59,033 bases of DNA from positions 1 through 59,033 of the forward strand of contig CAMHQP010000005.1 of NCBI GenBank assembly GCA_946187555.1, given 5' to 3'. The position numbers and the translations under genes are program-made. This stretch comes from an uncultured Bacteroidales bacterium. GTDB taxonomy: Bacteria; Bacteroidota; Bacteroidia; Bacteroidales; Paludibacteraceae. Of the stretch, positions 16,907 to 26,600 are shown one piece after another; the first letter of the stretch is position 1; each line of letters begins with the position of its first letter. The notes beneath the pieces were generated by a model. That model saw nothing but the letters and a program-made list of their open reading frames with translations. It did no database searches and had not been told where the DNA came from.

Positions 16907-17827
16907 ATGTGGACGATTTTAGCCTTCATATCTGCGCTGTGTCTGGGCTTTTATGACATCAGCAAGAAGATCGCTCTGCGGGAAAACAGGGTCATTGATG
17001 TACTGACTATCAGCGTCTGTATATCGGCGATTGTATTGTCGATTCCGTTATGGCTTTCGCGTCTCTGTCCGGAAGTGATGACAGGCACACCTTTCTACGT
17101 GCCGCAACTGGATCCGGAGGCACATTTGTACACATTGTTGAAGTCGGTCATTGTGCTCAGCAGTTGGGTCTTTGCCTATGTGTCGCTCAAACATCTGCCG
17201 CTTTCGGTGGTCAGCCCGATGCAGGCAACGCGACCGATGTGGACGCTCGTAGGCGCTCTGATCATCTTTGGTGAACGGCTCAATGCCTGGCAGTGGGTCG
17301 GTGTCAGCCTTGCCCTTGGAACAGTGTTTGTTTTTTCTTTTTTTACCCGGCATCCTAAGACTCCTAAGCCGTCAAGAGATCCGAGTCTCAATAAATATTA
17401 CATCGCTTTGGCTTTGGCGATATTGATCGGGGCATGTTCCGGTTTGTACGACAAATACCTCATGCGCCGATATGACCACAATGCTGTGCAGGTCTATTAT
17501 ACCTTCTATCAGGCGCTGATGATGCTCATCGTGTGGGCGATTGTCAATCGCAAAAATCACCAATCACCAATCTCCAATCTCCAATCGATCAAAAAAATAG
17601 GCGTTATCGCATTGATAAGCCTATTTCTGATTATATCGGACAACGTCTATATGCTCGCGCTCCGTGATCCGGACTCGCTCATCGCCGTAGTGAGCACTAT
17701 CCGCCGTGGTGGGGCGGTGATCGGCTTCGCGTACGGACTGATCTTCCTCAAGGAACCCGATCCGTGGCGTAAGGTGCTCTGTATGGCAGGTATTATAGCC
17801 GGTCTGATTTGCCTGGCGATAGGTTAG
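16907..17827 (+). CDS. EamA/DMT-family transporter
   Basis: 306 aa with ten predicted membrane segments in two EamA repeats (about residues 1-145 and 165-306). The first repeat ends with RPMWTLVGALIIFGERLNAWQWVGVSLAL and the second with VIGFAYGLIFLKEPDPWRK, the typical drug/metabolite-transporter ends. The substrate is unknown. The loop between repeats is charged; just after TM6-7, residues about 218-227 (HQSPISNLQS) are encoded by a heptad array, expanding a cytoplasmic loop. It stands alone downstream of its own promoter. Confidence 0.9.
   Translation: MWTILAFISALCLGFYDISKKIALRENRVIDVLTISVCISAIVLSIPLWLSRLCPEVMTGTPFYVPQLDPEAHLYTLLKSVIVLSSWVFAYVSLKHLPLSVVSPMQATRPMWTLVGALIIFGERLNAWQWVGVSLALGTVFVFSFFTRHPKTPKPSRDPSLNKYYIALALAILIGACSGLYDKYLMRRYDHNAVQVYYTFYQALMMLIVWAIVNRKNHQSPISNLQSIKKIGVIALISLFLIISDNVYMLALRDPDSLIAVVSTIRRGGAVIGFAYGLIFLKEPDPWRKVLCMAGIIAGLICLAIG
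17559..17586. repeat. heptad repeat inside DMT transporter gene
   Basis: Four near-perfect 7-mers (ACCAATC, ACCAATC, TCCAATC, TCCAATC), in frame, in a loop between membrane segments. Confidence 0.8.
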
Positions 17828-17886
17828 ATTTGTACGGTAAAAATTAAATTTATTTACATTTTTAGTGGAAAAAATAAGATTTGTGT

Positions 17887-18636
17887 TCAATGTTGCTTAA
17901 GCCATAGTTGTAATACCGGATCGGAGAGATATAATCCGTCCTCTCGTCGTTCAATAAAATCTTTCTCCAACAATAAGTTCTGCATCTTGGATATGTTGGA
18001 TTTTGAGCCCAGATTATATTTGCCCAGCACTTCCTGCGATGTCCATTGATCGTGCTGTCCGTCATTGATGGCACGCAGGAAATTCATCTGATAGGTGGTA
18101 AGCGAATTCAATTGCTCCATAAAAAGGGGAGTGCATTGATCCAATAAATCTCGCACGCCCTGCTTAATCACTTCCTCTGTTACTACCTTATCGGTATTGA
18201 GCATCACATTCCATGCTAATTGTTGTACGTACGAGGATTGGTTTTGGACGATATCGCATATTTTTGTGACACATTCCTCGCTAATGGTTAGGCCTTTCTC
18301 GGTAAACTTACCTTGAATGAAGGGAATCCAATCGTCCGTAGGGATAGGTTGCAGGTAGTTCGGCTCGCCAAATTGGTAGAACGGCATGCGTTTGTTTTGG
18401 AAGATATTGGTCATCATATGTTGGCGACTGCCAAATAAACAATACGACACATGTTGCTGATGTTGCCAAACGCCGCGCATGCGTTTTTGTACATAGATGC
18501 TATCCGGCCATTCTCCTATTTGCTGAAACTCATCGATGCAGACTACGATATGTTTGCCGATATGCTTAGCCAGCATTTCGGGCAGAGCCAATATCTCTTC
18601 CGGTGAGTATTCTTTAGGCGTGACTTGTTGATTTCC
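17887..18636 (-). pseudogene. 5'-truncated AAA ATPase gene, P-loop missing
   Basis: The remaining frame encodes the C-terminal two thirds of a prokaryotic AAA ATPase of the archaeal-ATPase type. It has a Walker B-like HIVVCIDEFQQI near its start, SRQHMM, a PIPTDDWIPFI segment, a helical lid region and a C-terminal winged-helix (TSQEVLGKYNLGSKSNISKMQNLL.KDFIERREDGLYLSDP). The N-terminal domain with the Walker A loop is absent. The frame is open only to a TAA at 18637-18639, and the only usable start is a TTG at 18591. A normal promoter (18726-18756) lies just upstream, so the 5' part was probably lost by deletion. It is unlikely to hydrolyse ATP. Confidence 0.75.
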
Positions 18637-18683
18637 TTAACCATCTTCGTAATTATCTTATTTACTGATATTTATCTAGTACA

Positions 18684-18708
18684 CCACTCGGTGGACCACT
18701 AAGTAGTG
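18684..18708. promoter_or_regulatory. paired inverted repeats downstream of promoter
   Basis: Two short palindromes side by side: CCAC-TCG-GTGG (18684-18694) and CACTA-AG-TAGTG (18697-18708). They lie about 20-40 nt downstream of the -7 box of the truncated ATPase gene. They could be repressor operators or a remnant of a recombination site; only the symmetry is seen. Confidence 0.35.
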
Positions 18709-18725
18709 AACTTTCAATTTCGCCG

Positions 18726-18756
18726 CAAAATTACTACTTTTTTTTGATATATGCAA
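18726..18756 (-). promoter_or_regulatory. promoter of truncated ATPase gene
   Basis: Minus strand TTGCATATA at 18756, 20-nt spacer, TAATTTTG (18733-18726). Confidence 0.7.
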
Positions 18757-18786
18757 ATATTGGAGCAAGAAAATGTAGAAGAGTAT

Positions 18787-19644
18787 TTATTTCTCATCGT
18801 CCGATGTATCAAACGGCAACTCCTCGGGCGGTTGCGTGAAGTTCAAAGCTCGTTTACTAGAAATAACGGTATCGCCTAACTCCTGCTCTAATTGCTTACG
18901 AGCCACATGCGCCACATTTCCTCCCCGATGAGCGATATTGGCGTTTTCTGCAAAGCCTTTCGGGTTCTCGCGCTTGCTCATCTCTGTTGCCGCAGCTTCC
19001 GCTAAACCATTCAACATCAACTCCACATTCGTCATGTTGTCTCGCAGGTTCTCTTTGCGCAAACCTTTATATTCCTTATACTGCTTGGTAGTCATTCCGC
19101 TCCATGCTTTGGAGATGATATCTGTCAGCGAAGCATAGTCCTTTTTCTCATCCATCCCTCCGCGCTTCCACTCATCGGTCAAGCCTTTGCGAATCTCAAT
19201 GGTCTTGATACGTTGGTTGATCCACGCCTCCGAATAACCCAAGCGGCGATAATCCTTGATGGCTTGCTCAATACTCAACTCCGGATCTTGCAGTTGATTC
19301 AAACGCTCTTGTCCTAAAGATGCTAGCCATAACTTAAACGGCTCTGCCTTCTTGCTCGGAATGGATTGTATCAACCTGAATACCTGCTCTGTATCAGCCA
19401 CATCGGTAAGGTATTTCTTACCATCAGAAGATGGCAATTTCAGTTGTCCCATATTTGAGGACAACTCACTTCCTTCTGCTGCCAACTTGGTTTTTAAGGC
19501 GTTCCAATACTTCCTTGGACGCGGGCTATCAGTTAACACTTGGATAACATCGACAACGGAGAAGAAGTACTTCTCCTTCTCGCTATCCCATACATAGCGG
19601 ACTTGCTGTCCTTCGAATAATTGTATTTCGTTGTGTTCTTCCAT
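18787..19644 (-). CDS. BRO-N domain protein with DinD-like C-terminus
   Basis: 285 aa. Residues about 8-110 match the BRO-N/antirepressor domain (VRYVWDSEKEKYFFSVVDVIQVLTDS, YWNALKTKL, DVADTEQVFRLIQSIPSKKAEPFKLWLASLG). The C-terminal half resembles E. coli DinD: YKEYKGLRKENLRDNMTNVELML, GFAENANIAHRGGNVAHVARKQLE. Such proteins occur in phages and as stand-alone chromosomal genes; the role is regulatory or linked to DNA damage, not proven. The ATG at 19644 fits the promoter at 19662-19692. It ends with a Pro/Asp-rich tail. No phage genes accompany it. Confidence 0.82.
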   Translation of the reverse strand: MEEHNEIQLFEGQQVRYVWDSEKEKYFFSVVDVIQVLTDSPRPRKYWNALKTKLAAEGSELSSNMGQLKLPSSDGKKYLTDVADTEQVFRLIQSIPSKKAEPFKLWLASLGQERLNQLQDPELSIEQAIKDYRRLGYSEAWINQRIKTIEIRKGLTDEWKRGGMDEKKDYASLTDIISKAWSGMTTKQYKEYKGLRKENLRDNMTNVELMLNGLAEAAATEMSKRENPKGFAENANIAHRGGNVAHVARKQLEQELGDTVISSKRALNFTQPPEELPFDTSDDEK

Positions 19645-19661
19645 AATCGTTAAAATATGTG

Positions 19662-19692
19662 CAAAGATACGAAAAATTTTCCATTTTTGCAA
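19662..19692 (-). promoter_or_regulatory. promoter of BRO/DinD-like gene
   Basis: Minus strand TTGCAAAAATGG start at 19692, 20-nt spacer, TATCTTTG (19669-19662). Start of transcription is expected within about 15 nt of the ATG. Confidence 0.65.
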
Positions 19693-19830
19693 GATTTTTG
19701 GCAAAAATCTTCTGTAAAAGTAAACTTTTTCCAGTTTTGCATGTATTTATAATAAAAGAATATACAAATATGATTGCTTTATTACTAATCGCAATTTTTA
19801 TTGCCTATACATGGAATTATTAATTACATA

Positions 19831-19880
19831 AAAACACCAAAGGCAGCCGAAGCTGCCCTTGATGTATTGTTGCCGTGATG
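19831..19880 (-). repeat. 50-bp direct repeat, copy A, with terminator
   Basis: Identical to 20386-20435. It contains the hairpin GGCAGC-CGAA-GCTGCC (19842-19857), followed on the minus strand by GGTGTTTTT. It is placed right after the higA stop, so it works as higA's terminator. Confidence 0.85.
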
Positions 19881-19882
19881 CG

Positions 19883-20194
19883 TTATAGCATCGCTGCTAC
19901 TCTTGGAATGCGAGCTAACCAGGATAAGACACGACTATCTTGTCGTGCCGTTTGCATCGTATACTTCGTTTGAATATTCATCAATGCATCCGCAGGTATG
20001 TCCAATGCCGCCTCAAACATCAAGGCAGTAGTGGGAGATAACGAACGCTTGCCATTCAGCAACTCATTTAATGCCGTATATGACACATTAACTTGCCGCG
20101 CAAACTCTCGTTGCGAAATATTGCGTGCTTCCAACTCGTCTTTTATCACTTCGCCGGGATGTACCGGATAAAAAGAATAACCTAACGTTGCCAT
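19883..20194 (-). CDS. higA: HigA-family XRE antitoxin, orphan
   Basis: 103 aa with an HTH-XRE domain of the HigA/VapI type: HPGEVIKDELEARNISQREFARQVNVSYTALNELLNGKRS, then SPTTALMFEAALDIPADALMNIQ. In HigBA modules this protein neutralises the HigB ribonuclease and represses its own promoter. No HigB-like gene lies on either side: the promoter directly abuts the higA start, and the downstream side is the terminator. It is therefore a solitary antitoxin or regulator, perhaps left after toxin loss. Confidence 0.88.
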   Translation of the reverse strand: MATLGYSFYPVHPGEVIKDELEARNISQREFARQVNVSYTALNELLNGKRSLSPTTALMFEAALDIPADALMNIQTKYTMQTARQDSRVLSWLARIPRVAAML

Positions 20195-20209
20195 ACTTTA
20201 TTTTGCTCG

Positions 20210-20240
20210 CAAAATTACAACAAATATTTGGTATTTGCAA
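20210..20240 (-). promoter_or_regulatory. promoter of orphan higA
   Basis: Minus strand TTGCAAATA at 20240, 20-nt spacer, TAATTTTG (20217-20210). The leader is under 10 nt. AT-rich direct repeats AAATATTTG/AAATATTT overlap it and could be the HigA operator. Confidence 0.7.
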
Positions 20241-20385
20241 ATATTTTAGTGATTATTTCTCCTTTTTGCGTCATTTTTAGATATTTTGGGCAGAGAGGGG
20301 CGCTCGTTCTTTTGTTCTGAAAGTAAGGTTCTCGGGAGATGATCCCGTGATGGTCCTGTTCTACTATTCACTTTACCCGCATCAA

Positions 20386-20435
20386 AAAACACCAAAGGCA
20401 GCCGAAGCTGCCCTTGATGTATTGTTGCCGTGATG
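20386..20435 (-). repeat. 50-bp direct repeat, copy B, with terminator
   Basis: Perfect second copy of 19831-19880, 555 bp away, again directly after a minus-strand gene (the 48-aa peptide). Between it and higA's promoter (20241-20385) I see no gene or clear signal. Confidence 0.85.
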
Positions 20436-20441
20436 GCAAGA

Positions 20442-20588
20442 TTAGTCGATGACTTCACCGCGGCCACGACGCATTGGTGCACCACCGATCGGCTCAAGAC
20501 CAGAACCTGAATCAAGCAGCATCACAAATGCATCTAAACTTACGGACTGAACGTCCATTTGCGGTTGTATGTATTGTAACTTTTTCAT
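20442..20588 (-). CDS. 48-aa peptide, unknown
   Basis: MKKLQYIQPQMDVQSVSLDA... followed by VMLLDSGSGLEPIGGAPMRRG and an end GEVID. It resembles in style the many short Bacteroidales proteins that start MKK.YI.P..., whose functions are unknown. No signal peptide or membrane segment. An ATG two codons earlier (20594) is also possible. It has its own promoter (20609-20639) and terminator (in 20386-20435), which argues that it is a real gene. The hydrophobic centre followed by a Gly-rich and basic tail leaves room for a peptide-precursor role, but that is speculation. Confidence 0.6.
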   Translation of the reverse strand: MKKLQYIQPQMDVQSVSLDAFVMLLDSGSGLEPIGGAPMRRGRGEVID

Positions 20589-20608
20589 ATGCATTTTCAA
20601 ATTCGCTG

Positions 20609-20639
20609 CAAAGGTACGGCAAATTTCTGACATATGCAA
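20609..20639 (-). promoter_or_regulatory. promoter of 48-aa peptide gene
   Basis: Minus strand TTGCATATG at 20639, 20-nt spacer, TACCTTTG (20616-20609). Confidence 0.7.
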
Positions 20640-20669
20640 ATTTTTGCCGTACTTTTTACAACTTTTCGT

Positions 20670-23600
20670 TTATTTTACTGCTTTACCTGTTACATCATAC
20701 ATCTGCTCGTTGCGCAGGATATAAACATTGTTATTGATAACAACCTTCTGTGCACCTGCCTCAACAGCCTCGATGTTCTCCGTGCCGGTAGCAGCACCCG
20801 GAGCTTTCTTGATAAGCATCAGACCGTAGCCTTCGTTGTTACCCTTCGTGAAGTCGGTTGTGTACTCGCTTGTCGAGAGGTTCCAGATAATTGCGCCATC
20901 CTTAGTGAGGTAGAGATCTGCATCCTCCATTTCCGGAGCACTGATCGTGTACTCACCTGCTTCCGGAGCATAGAGCGTCAGAGCCACCTCTGCATTGTCG
21001 TTAATCATCGGAGTGTTGACCATAGACAGCTTCATGCCATAAGCGTCACCGAAGATCTGAGCCACCTTCGGGGTGTTGGACATTCTCATCTTCACAAGGT
21101 CTTTGTCTTGCTCGTACGAGTTGAGAGCATCCTCGCTTGCAGAGATATAGAGTTTGTCGCGGAATACTTCGTTACCGAAGGTTACAGCCACATTCTTAAT
21201 CTCGTTAGCCGGAGTACGTCTCGGAGCGTAGTTGGCATCAGCATTTGCCTCCAACATATTCATCGTACCGTTAACACTTGCCTTGTAGAAGAACGGAGTA
21301 CCGGGCTTAAAGTTAGTACTATTTGCCGTCTTGGTTACGAACGTGTAGCTATACGGGTCAAGAACCTGTACGTTGTAATTAACTTTACCTCCTAACCATG
21401 ACGGGTTACCGATACCGTTCCAACCTTGGTCTGTACTCTCACCTGTTCCGCTATATGCAGTGAAGCCCATACTTGTGTGGTTCGGCAGAGCACCGACAGC
21501 GGCTTTCTTGAAGCGGAAGGTCTTCACACTACCTTCTACGGTCATGATGTAGAACGTACCCGGAACAAGTGTACCGCGGAACTTCTTCCAACCGTATTGA
21601 CCATTAGCACGGATGTCTCCATGGTAGTCCATGATAGCGTAATCCACTTCGTTCGTCAGTTTAGCACCTGTTTCTGCATTGTAAATGCCATTCAGTACAT
21701 CAACCGGGAACGGAACAGTGAATGCGTGCCACTGGTTCGGATCGGCCTGTGTACCTGCCATGCTAGTACCCAAGGTGATGTCATAATGAATCTCACCGCC
21801 GGTAGTCAGAATGATGTTCAGTGCATTCTCAATCTCGGAAGCAGTAGTCTCATCACCAGCCGGATTCTCAGATCCCATCGTCACAGAGAAGTGAACAACC
21901 GGAGTCGTCGTTTGTGCGGTAGCCACGTACTTAGCACCTTCCTGAATAACCAGAGCCTCAGGAGCACTCGGTGTATTAGCCGTCAGCGTTGTACCACTGG
22001 TTACGACCACCGTCTCACCATTGACGTTACCCAGATCAGTAATGTTTGCATCAGCAGTAACTACCGTTGCCTTGCTGAACATCTGGATAGCAGTCTGGCC
22101 ACTTGCATAAGTAGTGAATCGAGGATAATCCTTATTGAATTTCATCGTATTATCAGCACTTTCAATAACTACATTACCTTCGCTGAAACTAATGGTCCAA
22201 ACGGTTGCCTCTGTACTTATTCCCCAAGCAAGATTCTTAACAGAAGTCTCTTTTAGGTAGTTCGTAGCATCCTTGCGGATCTTCCAACCGCCTTCAGTCT
22301 TCTCTGCAATCAGAATAATTACATCAGAGGTAAACGAAGCAAGACCGTTGCTTAGAGTGATGTTATCTCCCGAAGCAGAAGCAAAGTAACTATTGGAGCC
22401 AAGATCACCTGCCATAGCAAAGTTGCTTTCGCCGTAGCTGCAACCGAGAGCGAACTCCAGACCGTCAACCAGTGCAGCGGCATCGGTAATGAGTGTCATC
22501 TTCTCGGTAGCCACAGCATCCTTCTTCCAGTTAGCCACGAACTCAACGTTAGCAGCCGGCATCGTGAAGGTCTTACCAGCCTTGTAGAGTTTGTTGTTGT
22601 ACAACCAGCCCTTGAAGGTATAACCGTCTTTCGTTACTGCTGCTGCAAGCGTAAATTGATCACCTGCATATTGATCTTCCTGTGTCGGAGCTGCATCTTC
22701 GCTACCGTTTACATTGTAAGTTACGGTGTAAGTATCAGCATCATTCCATTGAGCCGTGAGAGTAATGTCTTCTTCTACCTCACCAATATTTTGGTTTGCT
22801 TGGTAAATAGTTGTAGTCTCGTTCAGTTTCCATCCCGCGAACTCGCTATGACTCTTGGTCGGAACAGCATCACAAATAGTGAGCTCACCACCCTTGTTGA
22901 TCTTCGTAGTCTGGCAACCGCCTTGACCACCATTAGCGTTGAACGTGATCGTCACTTTCTCTACCGGCGAAGAGGTGTAATAGGTCTTCGCGGCGTCGTA
23001 AGCCACATCAATGTGAGTGATTTGGCAGTTTCCAGTCGGAATAATATAACCTGTTGTTACAGATTTACCACTTAAATCCAAAGTTTGTGCTGTTGCCTCC
23101 GAACCATTAGCCAATGCTTCTGCATTATCGCCTGCAGTAGCACAGAATTTAACAGCCTTTTTAGCAGAGGCATTACATGTCAATTCTATTTGCTTTATAT
23201 TAGCAGGACATACAGGAACCTTAATATAAGCGCTCTTGGTTGTATTGATCTGCATACCAGAACTCTTGAAAGCCTTTATTGTCCATACTCTACCATCGAC
23301 AGCAGTATGCTCATACGCTGTTCCATAGGCTCCCCATGATGAATTATTTGCCAAGTCTTCGGCTGCATAATCCAATACATAGTGATTAGTTTCGCCTGCA
23401 CCTTCAACGCGGCTGTAGATACCATAGAGACTAACCTCTGCGACACCTGCTTGCGGAGTATACTCCGTAATAGTCGTCGGAGCGACTTCCGTCTCTTCTG
23501 CTTGCTCAGTAGTAGCCCAACCTACAAACGTGAAGCCTGTCGGAGCCCAAGCAGAACCATCTTGTGCAATAGTGAATGCAACTTCTTGCTCTTTGTCGAT

Positions 23601-26600
23601 AGATGCTTTCTTAACGCCTCCTACCATGAACGAGATATGGCAAGTTGCGACTTCAGCCCATTGAGCTGTGAGCGTTACATTCGCTGCCGGCATATTGAAC
23701 TGATTGTTCTCAACCTCAACCGGAACATTCTCACCGTAAGTTACAGCCCAACCTGTGAACTTATGACCTTCCCATGTCCATGTGCAAGCAGGCAGTGTTA
23801 CAGGTGCATTCTCTAATTGGTCATCGATTGCCTCAGGAGCATTACCGCTTACGTTCTCACCAGCCTCTCCGGTACTGAACGTTACAGCATAACGCGGTTT
23901 TGCATCAATAACTGTTACTGTGAATTCAGCCGAAGCTGCTTGGTAGATACCATTTGCTGCCACATTAGCTGTAATCGTTACAACACCTGCTGCAACGGCA
24001 TGGATCTTATTGTCAACAATCTGTGCAATTGCCTCGTCACCCGAAACAAGCGTTACTGCACCTTCGCTCAGCGTAGTGATAGTCAAGTTCTCAATAGCGA
24101 GGTCTGCTTGACCAACCTCCAACTCTGCTACGTTAGCAACAGTTACTTCTACGCTACGAGCAAGAGAGATAACTTGTGAGTTTTTCAACTCCAATGTACT
24201 ACCTTGGTAATTCTGTGCTTGACCCTTAATTACAACCTCATCATTAACTTGCAGAATGTTATCGTTAGTGAAGCTTGCATTATCAAGGTATTTTCCATCG
24301 TAAACATACAACTGGCCTTCGGTAGCACCATTGTCAGAGATGTAGTATTTCAATTTACCACTACTGATACTTCCTACTTGGCTTACGATACCGCGTACCC
24401 ACATATAATCGGTAGAAGTAGTAGTGTACGGAGCGATCAGTTCTTTTGCGATTGCAACCGTGTGCGGATCATCTTCGTTGTTGAAGACAGCCTTAACGGT
24501 GATCTGATAAGTTACACCTTCGTCGATGGTAATGTCGCCATAGGTAAAGGATACATTTACCGTATAATTACCGGCTTCACTCATGTTATAACCCGTACAT
24601 GCAGTAGCCTCAGCCTCCGGATGAGTGTTATCCGAAAGAGTAGCAATAACGGTCGGCTTCACGAATGCGTCACCAACGTAGTACTCGGTCTTGTAACCCT
24701 CTTTCAAAACGAAGCTTACCAGAGTAGCACTGCTTACGGTTACACCGAAGCTCTTTGAGGTCAAATCATCGTCGCCTAACTTAGCATAAACCGTCAGCGT
24801 AGTCTCGTTCTCAAGCCACTCGGTCTTGTCACCACAATTGAAGGTTGCACCGGCAACGGTCTCTTCGTAACCATTGGTAAATACCTCTTTGACGCTTAAG
24901 TTAGCCAAGATAGCCTCATCGAAGGTCTCGCCTACCTGGAATCCAGTAGTCGTTAAGTCACCTACTATCTCATACGAATCATGTTCACGTGCGGTGTACT
25001 CCAGCATCCAGTTGGCTGCATTGAAATTGCTGTGCTGAGTAGACCAAGTACCCACTACAGTTACGTTGTCACCCAGATTCACATCATCAGCAGATTCGAA
25101 GGTAGCCTTATTCAGTCCCAAGCCGTTATAGCACTTAATTTGTTCTTCAGTCTGTCCATTAGCGGAGATGAAGTAAGCCAGTTCCTTATAGGTACTATTA
25201 TATTCACCCTTCTCACTGATAATACCGCGAACAGCATATTCTTTACCATTTACTTTCTCCAATTCAGCAAAGTCTGCAAAGTTGTACGGCAGAACAATGT
25301 TGTATGCGCGTGTTGCGATTTCCGAACTCTCAAAGCCAGCTTTAATAGCGATAGCCTTAATCGCATATTCTTTGCAAGCATCCAAAGCGATAGGCTCCGA
25401 ATACAGAGTACTTTCGTTTGTCGGGTCTGTGCCGTCCAAAGTATAATAGATCGCCGCCTCATTCGTTGCACTCAGCGTTACGGTCTGTAATGCGTCATAG
25501 TACGAACCGGCTGCCAAATCAAACGTCGGAGCATCCAGTTTCGGCAATTGTGCATCGCACTCAGTCGTGTAACCGGAATAGGAACTCTCACCTTTCAGAT
25601 TGACGGTGATAGATGTCGCTGCTCCTGTTGCATTACCCATTACGATACGGAAATAACGTTTTCCAGAAGTAACAGGATATACACCCGAACTCAATGAAAT
25701 AGCGCCACTTCCAGGGGTAGAAGAAAGAGCTTCTGCGCCTGCATAAACAGAGATATTAGCATCTACTCCATCAATGGCAATCGATACAATGTCCGCATCA
25801 AAAGCAGTTTTATTATACATTACACCTGCATTCTTTTGGAATTGTACCTTGCTGGATTGTAGCATCACCTGATTTGTATTATACGTGATACCACTTTCTG
25901 TATGGTCGCCATTATACGGAGCATAACCACTTCCAGAACCAACAGTACTGAAATTAGTGTTATCAATAGTCCACGTCTCAGGATCTCCTGCATCCTCTGT
26001 TGCAAACACTGCATACAACACATCTGCGGTAGAAGCGATGGTGTAGTCAGCACCCTTTGCGTAAGTCGGAGCCGTTGCGCAATTCTCATCAGCATCCCAA
26101 CCTACCAGTACTTTACCTGAGCAACCCAAGCCAGCCAGTCCAGTCGGCAGAGCAATCACATCATTCATCTTGAGGTTAGAACCCCAGTTATACGGAGTAC
26201 CACCGTTCTCAACGAAACTCAGCGTAGCAGCAGGATAGTCGCTTGTGGTGAAGCTTCCAGCCAATGTCGGGTTGCTCTCATCGCAATAAGCTGTGCCATC
26301 ACCAACCGCCATTACGCTATAGTCGTATTGGGTATTAGCTTCCAGACCTGTCTTCTCAAACGAAACAGCCGGAGCAACAATAACTTCATCCGTCAAAACT
26401 GCGACACCACCTTCGTGTTTAACAATATTCAGCACATAACCGTCAGCATTATCAACTGCAAGCCATGCAATCGTTGCGCTCTGATAAGTCTTAGTGACCG
26501 CATCCAATACCGGAGCAGCAAGACCTGTACAAGCCTGTGCTTTGAAGTTAGCGGTGACCGTACCTGCTGCACCAATAACAGCAACTGCGCCATTAGCTTT

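Noticed and set aside
19770..19823. 17-codon hydrophobic frame (MIALLLIAIFIAYTWNY)
   Set aside because: Resembles a small membrane peptide, but no Bacteroidota promoter or ribosome site supports it.
20246..20515. 89-codon minus-strand frame over the higA/peptide gap
   Set aside because: It overlaps the 48-aa gene and the 50-bp repeat in another frame and has no coding-like character.
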